NCBI GenBank assembly: GCA_023395615.1
Contig: JAEWYP010000083.1
Location: 1 to 11,812 of the forward strand
Source of the DNA: Bacillota bacterium
GTDB lineage: Bacteria; Bacillota; Clostridia; Christensenellales; Aristaeellaceae
Length of the DNA: 11,812 bases
Reading direction: 5' to 3'
Made by a program: the position numbers and the translations under genes. Each line of letters starts with the position of its first letter. Position 1 is the stretch's first letter. The notes below the pieces were generated by a model. It saw only the letters and a list, made by a program, of their open reading frames with translations. It was not told the DNA's origin and did not search any database. Shown piece by piece: positions 1 through 7,021 of the stretch.

Positions 1-363
1 TATTTGGGAGTCGGTCAGGCTGCTCATGGTTTTATTAAGGATAATTTGCCATTTAGGTATTATCATTCACGTCGTTTTGTAGAATATCAGGCAGAAATAG
101 AAAAAGAATCTTATCCTAATAAACAATATATTTCAAAAGAAGATGCTATGTTTGAAACGATTATGTTGGGTTTGCGTTTAGTAAAAGGTTTTGATTTAAA
201 TATTTTTAAAGAAGAATTTCAAATAGATTTTTGTGAGTATTATAAGTTGGCGTTGCAAAAATTACAAGAACAAAACTTGTTGAACATTCAAAATAATCGC
301 GTTTTTTTGAGCGATAAGGGTTTAAAGCTGCAAAATCAGGTTTTATTGGAATTTATGCAATAA
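1..363 (+). CDS. hemW: HemW-like radical SAM heme chaperone, C-terminal fragment (5' truncated)
   Basis: The frame is open from base 1 and ends at TAA 361-363, giving the last ~120 residues of a protein that begins outside the window. The fragment starts with a GVGQAAHG stretch, corresponding to the G-G-AH segment after the radical SAM barrel in HemW/HemN-like proteins. It continues with the family's winged-helix C-terminal region (MLGLRLVKGF, then LLNIQNNRVFLSDKG). HemW proteins (formerly annotated as oxygen-independent coproporphyrinogen III oxidase-like) bind heme and are thought to deliver it to respiratory enzymes. The radical SAM CxxxCxxC motif lies outside the window. By hand count GC is about 29%, far below the genes from 600 onward, and codons are strongly A/T-ending (many Lys AAA, Phe TTT, Leu TTA/TTG), as in low-GC Bacillota. 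The gene may therefore come from a different genome or be a foreign segment. The family call rests on the C-terminal pattern only. Confidence 0.72.
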   Translation, partial: YLGVGQAAHGFIKDNLPFRYYHSRRFVEYQAEIEKESYPNKQYISKEDAMFETIMLGLRLVKGFDLNIFKEEFQIDFCEYYKLALQKLQEQNLLNIQNNRVFLSDKGLKLQNQVLLEFMQ

Positions 364-384
364 AAAAAGAAGCATAATGCTTCT
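362..384 (-). terminator. Rho-independent terminator of tRNA-Trp
   Basis: On the minus strand the stem AGAAGCA (384-378) pairs with TGCTTCT (374-368) around a 3-base loop, followed by a run of seven T (368-362). It lies just past the tRNA 3' end, so it fits tRNA transcription termination. On the plus strand the hairpin is followed by only AAAATT, so it would be a weak terminator for the hemW-like gene. Confidence 0.75.
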
Positions 385-389
385 AAAAT

Positions 390-463
390 TGGCAGGGGCA
401 GAAAGACTCGAACTCTCAACAAAGGTTTTGGAGACCCACGTGTTACCATTACACCATGCCCCT
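390..463 (-). tRNA. trnW: tRNA-Trp, anticodon CCA, with encoded 3' CCA
   Basis: Read on the minus strand from 463, acceptor AGGGGCA pairs perfectly with TGCCCCT, followed by discriminator G and CCA (390-392). The D arm is GTGT/ACAC. The anticodon loop is CTCCAAA (433-427) with anticodon CCA at 431-429. The T arm is GAGAG/CTTTC with loop TTCGAGT. Length is 71 bases without CCA. The anticodon stem is TGGGT (438-434) against ACCTT (426-422): three Watson-Crick pairs, one G.T wobble and a T.T mismatch at the outermost pair (27-43). The 5' half would be satisfied by ACCTA or ACCTG-type partners, and the 3' half by AAGGT. This suggests that the halves did not evolve together. A promoter (480-508) and a terminator (362-384) frame it as a single transcription unit. 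Confidence 0.95.
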
Positions 464-479
464 TCGGAACACGTGTGCA

Positions 480-508
480 AGTATAACGGATTCCGTTTTG
501 AATGTCAA
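480..508 (-). promoter_or_regulatory. Near-consensus sigma-A promoter of tRNA-Trp
   Basis: On the minus strand the -35 box TTGACA (508-503) is separated by exactly 17 bases from the -10 box TATACT (485-480). The tRNA 5' end lies 17 bases past the -10 box. The spacer contains the inverted repeat AACGGA-T-TCCGTT (plus strand 485-497), and the palindrome ACACGTGT (469-476) lies between the -10 box and the tRNA. Confidence 0.85.
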
Positions 509-615
509 GCGTTATCCGGCATGCGTGGCAAATTTTGATCCGGAAAAGGAATGAGCGGTAAAGAGATCGAAATACAAATGCAGGAACTAATGTTTGCATG
601 GCGGGGGATGTGTTG

Positions 616-999
616 ATGAATCGGGAACTGGGGATTGCGCGCTGCGGGCTGGCGTGCTGCCTGTGCAGCGAAAATGACCGCTGCCGTGGATGCAACAGCG
701 GGGATTGCCCGGACAAGGACTGGTGCGAAAACCGGAATTGCTCCCGGCAAAAAGGGTTGAACGGTTGTTACGAATGCACGGAAACGGAATGCCGGAAAGG
801 GCTGCTGCAAAAGATCAAGCCATATGCCTTTGTGCGATATATCCGTCTGCACAACGTTCCGGCGCTGCTGGATTGTCTTGAACAAAACGAGAAAAACGGG
901 ATTGTCTACCATCGTTCAGGGATCACGGGAGACTACGATGATTTTACCGACGTTGACGAGCTGCTTGCATTTATTGAAACCGGAACCGTCAAAAAGTGA
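616..999 (+). CDS. Cysteine-rich DUF3795-type protein
   Basis: This 127-residue soluble protein has 12 cysteines within its first 59 residues (10, 14, 15, 17, 23, 26, 31, 37, 42, 51, 54, 59). The pattern CGLxCCxC...CRGC...C...KGLNGCYEC...C matches DUF3795 proteins, small Cys-rich proteins common in anaerobic Clostridia and methanogens that probably bind a metal or Fe-S cluster. Their biochemical role is unknown. The rest (residues ~64-127) is a mixed helical tail with no cysteines. ATG 616 is preferred over the in-frame ATG 598 because GGGGGA (603-608) sits 7 bases upstream of 616, and the conserved region starts soon after it. It appears monocistronic: tRNA-Trp is divergent upstream, and a terminator follows 28 bases after the stop. 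No clear promoter of its own was recognised in 509-600. Family call is fairly confident; function is not. Confidence 0.75.
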   Translation: MNRELGIARCGLACCLCSENDRCRGCNSGDCPDKDWCENRNCSRQKGLNGCYECTETECRKGLLQKIKPYAFVRYIRLHNVPALLDCLEQNEKNGIVYHRSGITGDYDDFTDVDELLAFIETGTVKK

Positions 1000-1027
1000 A
1001 ATGATTCTAGTTTAATAATCAACGGTC

Positions 1028-1063
1028 ATCGGGGCAATCACAGAGGGAGTTGCTCCGATTTTT
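1028..1063 (+). terminator. Rho-independent terminator after the DUF3795 gene
   Basis: ATCGGGGCAA (1028-1037) pairs with TTGCTCCGAT (1050-1059), with one G.T wobble and a 12-base loop, followed by T's at 1059-1063. It separates the DUF3795 gene from the opp promoter. Confidence 0.8.
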
Positions 1064-1122
1064 ATAACATTGTATACAAGATTGTTTTGCATATTCAATA
1101 CAGCGAAAATACAAATTATGGC

Positions 1123-1151
1123 TTGAAAGCAATGAGAGCCTGTATTATCAT
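1123..1151 (+). promoter_or_regulatory. Sigma-A promoter of the opp operon
   Basis: TTGAAA (1123-1128), a 17-base spacer and TATCAT (1146-1151) each differ by one base from consensus. Predicted transcription start is about 1158, giving a ~65-base leader before oppA. A second, weaker candidate lies just upstream: TTGCAT (1087-1092), 17 bases, TACAAA (1110-1115). No operator or riboswitch was recognised in the leader. Confidence 0.65.
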
Positions 1152-1222
1152 CAATTTATCCTTCCGATTCAGCCGTTACCGTGTCGATCGGGAAGAAATA
1201 AGGGAATAAGGAGACTAACACA

Positions 1223-2851
1223 ATGAGAAACATGGCCAACAAGCTAGTCGCTCTTGTGCTGTGCCTTACGCTCGTACTCACCGTCGGAAGCTTCGCTACT
1301 GCCGAAAGCAGCGGTAAAGTGCTGAAGGTGCAGATCGAGACTGAAGTACAGTCGTTGGATCCCCAAGTGGCCACGGATGGCACTTCCTTCGAGGTTATTG
1401 CAGATTTTACCGACGGTCTTTATCAGATCGACGCCAGCGGCGCCGCTGTGCCTGCTTTGGCTGCCGATACCCAGGTAAGCGAGGACGGCCTTACCTATAC
1501 CTTTAAAATTCGTGACGACGCGTACTGGTCCAACGGCGATCCCGTTACCGCCGATGACTTCGTATTCGGCTGGCAGCGCGCCTGCGATCCCGCGTTCGCG
1601 AGTGAATATGCCTACATGCTCACCGACATCGGTCTGGTGAAAAACAGCATGGCTGTCAACAAAGGCGAAATGCCGGTGGATCAGCTGGGCGTAAAGGCAA
1701 TCGACGACAAAACGCTGGAAGTGCAGCTGGAAAGCCCCGTTAGTTTCTTCGCCAGCCTGATGTATTTCCCGACCTTCTACCCGGTCAACCGCGCCTTCTG
1801 CGAAAAGTGCGGCGATAAGTTCGGTACCAGCCCGGATACCGTGCTCTCCAACGGCGCGTTTATCCTGACCAGTTATGAACCTGCAGCTACCAGCTTTACG
1901 CTGGAAAAGAACCCCAAGTATTATGACGCAGCCCGCGTGCAGCTGGATGGCCTGAACTATCAGGTGATCAAAGACAGCCAGACCGCTCTGCTCAGCTACC
2001 AGAATGGTGATCTGGATGTGGTAACGCTGTCTGGCGATCAGGTGGACCTGGTGCAGGATGATCCGGAATTTACCACGATGAACGCCGGTTACCTGTGGTA
2101 CATCACTGTGAACCAGGCGGATTATCCCGAACTGGCGAACGTAAACTTCCGCAAAGCGCTGGCCGCGGCCTATGACCGCGACGCCATCTGCGCCTCCATC
2201 ATCAAAGACGGTTCCGTGCCCGCAACCTTCGCGGTGCCCGAACAGCTCGCGACAGGCCCGGACGGCAAGGATTTCCGCGAAACCGCCCCGACCTATGAAG
2301 GCTTTGACAAGGACTCTGCCGCCAAGTTCTACGCCGCCGCATGCGAGGAACTGGGCAAGAAAGAATTCAGCATCACCCTGCTTGTGGAAGACGATCAGAT
2401 TGCGCAGAACATCGCCGCCTTTATCCAGCAGGAATGGCAGAACACCCTGCCCGGCGTAACGGTGGAACTGAAGGTGGAAACCAAGAAACAGCGCATTCAG
2501 GACATCCAGAACGGTGACTATGACGCATGCCTCACCCGTTGGGGACCGGACTATGCCGACCCGATGACGTACCTTGGCATGTGGATTACCGGCAACAGCA
2601 ATAACTATGGTCTGTGGAGCAACGCCGACTACGATACCATCATCAAACGTTGCGTAAGCGGCGACCTGGCCATGGATCCTGCCGGTCGTTGGGACGCGCT
2701 GCATCAGGCGGAAAAGATTATCATGGATAATATGGTGATCCTGCCCGTGTACCAGAAGTGCAACGCCATGATGGTGAAGAGCACCGTAAAGAACCTTGAG
2801 TGCCACTCCATCGCCCTGAACCGTGTTTATAAAGACACGACCATCGAGTAA
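1223..2851 (+). CDS. oppA: Oligopeptide ABC transporter, substrate-binding protein
   Basis: This extracytoplasmic peptide-binding protein of the SBP_bac_5 (cluster C) family captures peptides and delivers them to OppBC. It has 542 residues, close to E. coli OppA (543). Residues 1-27 form a signal peptide (Lys7, hydrophobic core 8-24, cleavage likely after FATA). The mature protein shows typical OppA motifs: LDPQ near residue 45, EDGLTYTFKIRDDAYWSNGDP, TADDFVFGWQR, and later a conserved NPKYYDA/LDGL segment. There is no usable lipobox: the only Cys in the leader (C14, in LVLC) sits mid-core with Leu at -1. The protein is therefore predicted to be cleaved by signal peptidase I and not lipid-anchored, unusual for a single-membrane Gram-positive. 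The start is set by AAGGAG (1208-1213), 9 bases upstream. It is first in the opp operon and followed by a strong hairpin (2869-2909), which would favour extra OppA over the other subunits. The exact ligand (oligopeptide, dipeptide or murein peptide) cannot be read from sequence. Confidence 0.9.
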   Translation: MRNMANKLVALVLCLTLVLTVGSFATAESSGKVLKVQIETEVQSLDPQVATDGTSFEVIADFTDGLYQIDASGAAVPALAADTQVSEDGLTYTFKIRDDAYWSNGDPVTADDFVFGWQRACDPAFASEYAYMLTDIGLVKNSMAVNKGEMPVDQLGVKAIDDKTLEVQLESPVSFFASLMYFPTFYPVNRAFCEKCGDKFGTSPDTVLSNGAFILTSYEPAATSFTLEKNPKYYDAARVQLDGLNYQVIKDSQTALLSYQNGDLDVVTLSGDQVDLVQDDPEFTTMNAGYLWYITVNQADYPELANVNFRKALAAAYDRDAICASIIKDGSVPATFAVPEQLATGPDGKDFRETAPTYEGFDKDSAAKFYAAACEELGKKEFSITLLVEDDQIAQNIAAFIQQEWQNTLPGVTVELKVETKKQRIQDIQNGDYDACLTRWGPDYADPMTYLGMWITGNSNNYGLWSNADYDTIIKRCVSGDLAMDPAGRWDALHQAEKIIMDNMVILPVYQKCNAMMVKSTVKNLECHSIALNRVYKDTTIE

Positions 2852-2868
2852 CCCCAGGCAATCCATGG

Positions 2869-2909
2869 AAGCCGCGCAGTGTCCGTTCGTGGCCGCTGCG
2901 CGGCTTTTT
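2869..2909 (+). terminator. Intercistronic hairpin/partial terminator between oppA and oppB
   Basis: AAGCCGCGCAG (2869-2879) pairs perfectly with CTGCGCGGCTT (2896-2906), an 11-bp GC-rich stem followed by TTTTT (2905-2909). It sits 17 bases past the oppA stop and 41 bases before oppB. No convincing promoter was seen between it and oppB, so some read-through is expected. It may also protect the oppA mRNA 3' end. Confidence 0.8.
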
Positions 2910-2950
2910 CCCCTTATTAGAGAAACCACCTCACGAGAGGGGCGCACGCC

Positions 2951-3892
2951 ATGCGACGGTATATCATTAAACGCCTGTTAATTTCTATTGGTACGATCTT
3001 TGTCGTAATTCTGTTGCTTTTTATACTTTTACAGTTGATGCCCGGTTCACCTTTTAACGACGAAAAACTGAACGTGGATCAGCGCGCCGCGCTGTATGAA
3101 AAGTACGGTTTGGATCAGCCGCTGATTATACAGTTCTTTAAATATGTTGGCAATATGTTGCGTGGGGACTTTGGTGTGAGTTACACGATCAGTAAGAACA
3201 CGCCGATTACCCAGCTGTTGCAGACCAGGCTGCCCATCAGCCTGAGTATTGGCGGCGAAGCGGTGCTGCTTGGCGCGGTCATCGGATTAATTTTGGGAAT
3301 CGTCGCTGCGATATGGCATGGAACGGTGTGGGATACCATCGCTACGATTGTATCCGTTATCGGCGTAAGCGTACCCTCGTATGTATTTGCGCTGGCGCTT
3401 GCCTATGTGTTCGGCTACCAGCTCAACTGGTTTCCGCTTCTTTATGATATGAAAATTCCCTTGCAATCCTCGGTGCTTCCCAGCATCGCGCTTTGTATGT
3501 TTACAATCGCATCCATCGCGCGCTTCACCCGCAGTGAAATGCTGGAAGTCCTCGGCAGCGATTATATTCTGCTTGCGGAAAGCAAAGGGGTATACGGCCC
3601 GAAGCTGATTGTGCGCCATGTGCTGCGTAACGCGCTGATCCCCATCGTAACGGTGCTTGCGCCGCTCATCGTCGGCCTGATGACCGGCAGCCTTGTCGTT
3701 GAGAAAATCTTCTCCATCCCGGGCATCGGAAGCCTGCTGGTAACCGCCATCCAATCCAACGATTATAACGTCGTCATCGTCCTCAGCTTTATCTACAGCG
3801 CAATGTATATCGGCATCATGTTGGTGGTGGACATTTTGTACGGCGTTATCGATCCGCGCATCCGCCTGAGCAAGGAGGGCCCGCATGACTGA
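2951..3892 (+). CDS. oppB: Oligopeptide ABC transporter permease OppB
   Basis: OppB is the inner-membrane permease that pairs with OppC to form the peptide channel. It has 313 residues, normal for the family. The N-terminal segment RRYIIKRLLISIGTIF leads into the first helix (residues ~9-29), then the conserved LMPGSPF and YGLDQPL stretches, with further helices at roughly 99-121, 133-157, 172-192, 232-252 and 274-298. The EAA coupling loop that contacts the ATPases is at 208-228 (LAESKG...VRHVLRNAL), followed by GSLVVEKIFSIPGIG (246-260), a hallmark of DppB/OppB permeases. A GA-rich site (GAGAGGGG, 2935-2942) precedes ATG 2951. Its end overlaps oppC by 8 bases (ATGACTGA), implying translational coupling and equal subunit production. 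Confidence 0.93.
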   Translation: MRRYIIKRLLISIGTIFVVILLLFILLQLMPGSPFNDEKLNVDQRAALYEKYGLDQPLIIQFFKYVGNMLRGDFGVSYTISKNTPITQLLQTRLPISLSIGGEAVLLGAVIGLILGIVAAIWHGTVWDTIATIVSVIGVSVPSYVFALALAYVFGYQLNWFPLLYDMKIPLQSSVLPSIALCMFTIASIARFTRSEMLEVLGSDYILLAESKGVYGPKLIVRHVLRNALIPIVTVLAPLIVGLMTGSLVVEKIFSIPGIGSLLVTAIQSNDYNVVIVLSFIYSAMYIGIMLVVDILYGVIDPRIRLSKEGPHD

Positions 3893-4943
3893 CATCCAAA
3901 AAAATGCCGATATTTCGTTTTTACCCGGAGATTTTGAGCTGAAGGGTGCTGAGAACACCAAACTGGACATGAATTTTGCCAGCCAGCGTTTTTGGAAGGA
4001 AGCCGCCATGCGCTTCCGTAAAAACAAGGGTGCGGTTTTCAGCCTGATCACTATTCTGCTGGTGATCCTGCTGGCCATATTTGGCCCGATGATCTCCCCG
4101 TATACGTACCAGCAGCAAAACATCAAGCAGACCAACTGGGCGCCGCGCGTGCAGGGGTTGGAGAATCTGGGGATATTAGACGGTTCTGAATCCCTTAAAA
4201 CATCGACTGGCACAAAAATAAAAAACGCTTACGTCGTGGATAAGGAAACCGGCGCCAAAAACGATACCTATTACTGGTTCGGTTCCGACGCTCTGGGGCG
4301 CGACATCTGGACACGAACCTGGACGGGAACCCGCGTGAGCCTCTATATTGCAGTAGTCGCCGTGCTGATTGATATGCTGATCGGCATGAGTTATGGGCTG
4401 ATATCCGGTTATTTCGGCGGAAGGGTCGATTCGGTTCTGCAGCGGTTTGCCGAAATCATTAACAGTATTCCGACATTGGTGATCGTTACGCTGCTGATGT
4501 TAATCATGAAACCAGGACTGATGACCATTACCATCGCCCTGATGCTGACCGGCTGGATTGGGATGAGCCGCATCGCACGCGCGCAAATGCTGAAACTGAA
4601 AGAACAGGAATTTGTGCTGGCAAGCCACACGCTGGGAGCAAGCAATTTCCGGGTGATCTTCAGCGAAATTTTACCCAACATTATCGGTCAGCTGATTACT
4701 AACACCATGTTTTCGATTCCTAACGCGATCTTTACCGAAGCGTTCCTGAGCTTTGTCGGTCTTGGTATTCCCGAGCCGATGTGCTCGCTGGGGTCGCTGA
4801 TCAGTTATGCTTTCAAGAGCTTCACTACGCATCCCTTCCAGATCGTTCCGCCGGTAATCGTGCTGGCGTTGTTGATGCTTTGCTTCAACATGCTTGCGGA
4901 CGGCCTGCGCGATGCGCTGGACCCCAAAATGAAGGAAATGTGA
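3885..4943 (+). CDS. oppC: Oligopeptide ABC transporter permease OppC
   Basis: OppC is the second permease subunit, forming a heterodimer with OppB. It has 352 residues, somewhat longer than E. coli OppC. The difference lies in a ~25-30 residue cytoplasmic N-terminal extension and a long external loop (~75-128) between helix 1 (48-70) and the conserved YYWFGSDALGRDIWTR block (129-144). That block marks the OppC/DppC family. The loop layout resembles the Firmicutes AmiD branch. The EAA loop is at 245-266 (LASHTLGASNFRVIFSEILPN), followed by EAFLSFVGLGIPEP, also typical. The start at 3885 has AAGGAGG (3872-3878) 6 bases upstream, and the first 8 bases overlap the oppB end. Confidence 0.93.
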   Translation: MTDIQKNADISFLPGDFELKGAENTKLDMNFASQRFWKEAAMRFRKNKGAVFSLITILLVILLAIFGPMISPYTYQQQNIKQTNWAPRVQGLENLGILDGSESLKTSTGTKIKNAYVVDKETGAKNDTYYWFGSDALGRDIWTRTWTGTRVSLYIAVVAVLIDMLIGMSYGLISGYFGGRVDSVLQRFAEIINSIPTLVIVTLLMLIMKPGLMTITIALMLTGWIGMSRIARAQMLKLKEQEFVLASHTLGASNFRVIFSEILPNIIGQLITNTMFSIPNAIFTEAFLSFVGLGIPEPMCSLGSLISYAFKSFTTHPFQIVPPVIVLALLMLCFNMLADGLRDALDPKMKEM

Positions 4944-4956
4944 GGAGGCTGTGGAG

Positions 4957-6030
4957 ATGCAGAAAGACAATCTGATTCTGTCCATCCGCAACCTGGACAT
5001 CAGTTTTCAAACGAATGCAGGCGCAGTACACGCTATCCGAGGCGTGGATTTGGACCTGCATAAGGGAGAGACCGTCGCAATCGTAGGGGAAAGCGGCTCC
5101 GGAAAAAGCGTATCCATGAAGGCTGTAATGGGGATTCTGGACAAGAACAGCGTGGTCAATCACGGAGAAATCCTGTTTACCTATCAGGAGAACGGAACCA
5201 GTAAAACAGTCGATATTCTGAAAATGGACCGGAAAACGATTCGGCATACGATCAACGGTCGACATATCGCCATGGTTTTTCAGGATCCCATGACATCATT
5301 GGACCCCACAATGTCGGTCGGAAAGCAGATCATCGAGGGGATGATGCTGCATGAGCATATCGGTCGCAAGGAAGCGCTGGAAAGGGCTGTATCCCTTCTT
5401 GAAATGGTCGGGATTCCGGAGCCGGAGAAACGAATCAAGAACTACCCTCACCAATTGTCGGGAGGGATGCGGCAGCGAATCGTTATCGCCATTGCGCTGG
5501 CCTGCGACCCGGACGTGCTGATTTGCGACGAGCCGACGACTGCGCTGGATGTGACCATTCAGGCTAAAATACTGGAACTGATTAAGAAAATCCAGACGGA
5601 TATGGGAATCAGCGTGATTTACATCACACATGACTTAGGCGTTGTGGCCAAGGTGGCGGATTATGTAAACGTAATGTACGCCGGAAACATCGTCGAAAAA
5701 GGCATGATTGACGAAATCTTCTATGATCCACGGCATCCTTACACCTGGGGCCTTCTCTCCGCCATGCCGGACCTGGATACGAACGACGAGCGGCTTTACG
5801 CGATTCCGGGAAGCCCGCCTAATCTGATGCACGAACGCCCAGGCGACGCGTTTGCGCCCCGTAATATTTATGCCCTTAATATTGACGATCGCCTGATGCC
5901 GCCGATGTTTCGAGTGACCGATACTCATTACGCCGCCACATGGCTGCTGCACGAGAATGCCCCGAAAGTGGAAATGCCGCCGGAGCTGAAAGAGCGCATT
6001 CTGCGGATGAAGAGGGAGGCGGAACGATGA
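4957..6030 (+). CDS. oppD: Oligopeptide ABC transporter ATPase OppD (AmiE type)
   Basis: OppD is one of two ATPases that power peptide import, acting at the cytoplasmic face of OppBC. It has 357 residues. From the chosen start: Walker A GESGSGKS 44-51, Q-loop Gln109 (VFQDP), signature LSGGM 167-171, Walker B with Asp191 and catalytic Glu192 (CDEPTTALD), switch His225. All are intact. The C-terminal oligo_HPY region (GSPPNLMHERPGDAFAPRN...THYAATWLLHENAPKVEMP) has Asp, Asn and Thr where proteobacterial OppD/DppD carry Fe-S-binding cysteines. To my knowledge this is usual for the AmiE-type OppD of Firmicutes and not damage. ATG 4957 is chosen over the in-frame GTG 4951 because AGGAGG (4943-4948) is 8 bases from 4957 but only 2 from 4951. 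The gene follows oppC by 13 bases and overlaps oppF by 4 (ATGA). Confidence 0.93.
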   Translation: MQKDNLILSIRNLDISFQTNAGAVHAIRGVDLDLHKGETVAIVGESGSGKSVSMKAVMGILDKNSVVNHGEILFTYQENGTSKTVDILKMDRKTIRHTINGRHIAMVFQDPMTSLDPTMSVGKQIIEGMMLHEHIGRKEALERAVSLLEMVGIPEPEKRIKNYPHQLSGGMRQRIVIAIALACDPDVLICDEPTTALDVTIQAKILELIKKIQTDMGISVIYITHDLGVVAKVADYVNVMYAGNIVEKGMIDEIFYDPRHPYTWGLLSAMPDLDTNDERLYAIPGSPPNLMHERPGDAFAPRNIYALNIDDRLMPPMFRVTDTHYAATWLLHENAPKVEMPPELKERILRMKREAER

Positions 6031-6953
6031 ACGAGCCTCTTTTAAGGGTGGAAGGGCTTAAGCAGTACTTCCGTATTAACAGCCATTTTACCGTGAAGGC
6101 GGTTGATGGCGTCAACTTTACGATTAATCCGGGAGAAACATACGGATTGGTTGGCGAAAGTGGTTCCGGTAAAAGCACGATTGGCCGGAGCGTCATCCGC
6201 CTGTATGAACCGACCAAAGGAAAAATAACGTTCGATGGCCGGGACATCAGCGGCAAGATGAACCGTGAGACCGAAAAACACCTGCGAACCGGTATGCAGA
6301 TGATTTTTCAGGACCCGATGGCTTGCCTGAACCCCCGTAAAAAAGTAAGCGATATTATCGCACAGGGATTGGACATTCATCACATCTGCGCTACGCAAAA
6401 AGAACGTAATGACAGAATCTCTGAAATTCTGGAGCAGGTTGGGCTTGCGCCGGAGCACGCATCCCGTTATCCGCATCAGTTTTCCGGCGGTCAGCGCCAG
6501 CGTGTCGGTATTGCACGCGCACTGATTATGCGCCCTCGATTGATCATCGCGGATGAATGCATCAGCGCGCTGGATGTGAGCATCCAGGCACAGGTAGTCA
6601 ATCTGATGAAGGACATTCAGCAAAAAACCGGTTGCGCCTATCTGTTTATCGCACATGATTTAAGCATGGTTAAATACATCAGCGACCGGATCGGCGTACT
6701 CCATCTGGGGCATCTGGTGGAAACAGGCACGAAGGACGAAATCTTCACCAATCCTATTCATCCATACACGAAAAGTTTGTTGTCTGCGATTCCGCATCCT
6801 AATCCCGAGGCGGAAAAGTCGCGTAAAGCGATGAGTTACGACTATCGCGCTTTCGGCGTGGATTACAACAAGGGAACCGAGCATTTGGTGAACGGCACCC
6901 ATTTCGTGCTGGCTACGGATGGCGAATATACAGAATGGACAAAAGATGCCTGA
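6027..6953 (+). CDS. oppF: Oligopeptide ABC transporter ATPase OppF (AmiF type)
   Basis: OppF is the second ATPase of the importer, expected to heterodimerise with OppD. It has 308 residues, matching AmiF-type OppF. Walker A GESGSGKS is at 43-50, Q-loop Gln95 (IFQDP), signature FSGGQ 152-156, Walker B with Asp176 and Glu177, D-loop SALD, switch His210. Walker B reads ADECIS where most relatives have ADEP; the catalytic Glu is kept, so this should not affect ATPase function. The C-terminal tail (SYDYRAFGVDY...HFVLATDGEYTEW) resembles the AmiF end rather than proteobacterial OppF. The start is ATG 6027, with AGGGAGG (6013-6019) 7 bases upstream and ATGA overlap with the oppD stop; an open frame extends further upstream to 5940, but that part lies inside oppD. 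It is the last gene of the operon, followed by a terminator 29 bases after the stop. Confidence 0.93.
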   Translation: MNEPLLRVEGLKQYFRINSHFTVKAVDGVNFTINPGETYGLVGESGSGKSTIGRSVIRLYEPTKGKITFDGRDISGKMNRETEKHLRTGMQMIFQDPMACLNPRKKVSDIIAQGLDIHHICATQKERNDRISEILEQVGLAPEHASRYPHQFSGGQRQRVGIARALIMRPRLIIADECISALDVSIQAQVVNLMKDIQQKTGCAYLFIAHDLSMVKYISDRIGVLHLGHLVETGTKDEIFTNPIHPYTKSLLSAIPHPNPEAEKSRKAMSYDYRAFGVDYNKGTEHLVNGTHFVLATDGEYTEWTKDA

Positions 6954-6981
6954 ATGTGCCCGCATGCTTGCGAGCTGTATG

Positions 6982-7021
6982 AAAAAGCGAGCTCTCCTGA
7001 TGACAGGAAAACTCGCTTTTC
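6982..7021. terminator. Bidirectional terminator between oppF and ispE
   Basis: AAAAGCGAG (6983-6991) pairs with CTCGCTTTT (7012-7020), and an inner hairpin TCCTG-ATGA-CAGGA (6995-7008) extends the structure. The plus strand ends in TTTTCTT for the opp operon, and the minus strand ends in a T run for ispE. The hairpin begins directly after the ispE stop (7022-7024), so one element serves two convergent transcripts. Confidence 0.85.

Noticed and set aside
360..400. Integration site of a mobile element at the tRNA-Trp 3' end, which would explain the AT-rich flank
   Set aside because: The flank holds a housekeeping-type hemW fragment and an ordinary tRNA terminator. No integrase and no repeat of the tRNA 3' end were seen in the window. 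A chimeric join fits better.
1244..2947. A 567-codon open frame antisense to oppA
   Set aside because: It mirrors oppA almost exactly, its product is low-complexity His/Gly/Val-rich with no recognisable domain, and it has no convincing ribosome site. It is a by-product of codon usage on the other strand.
5800..5945. Loss of the Fe-S-binding cysteines in the C-terminal region of OppD
   Set aside because: The GDAF-A-RN...THYAATWLLHEDAPKVE-type tail without cysteines is, to my knowledge, normal for AmiE-type OppD in Firmicutes, so it marks the lineage and is not damage.
5940..6026. Longer oppF start at ATG 5940
   Set aside because: The extra 29 codons lie entirely within oppD and do not resemble the ABC ATPase N-terminus. 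ATG 6027 has a good ribosome site and the usual ATGA overlap.
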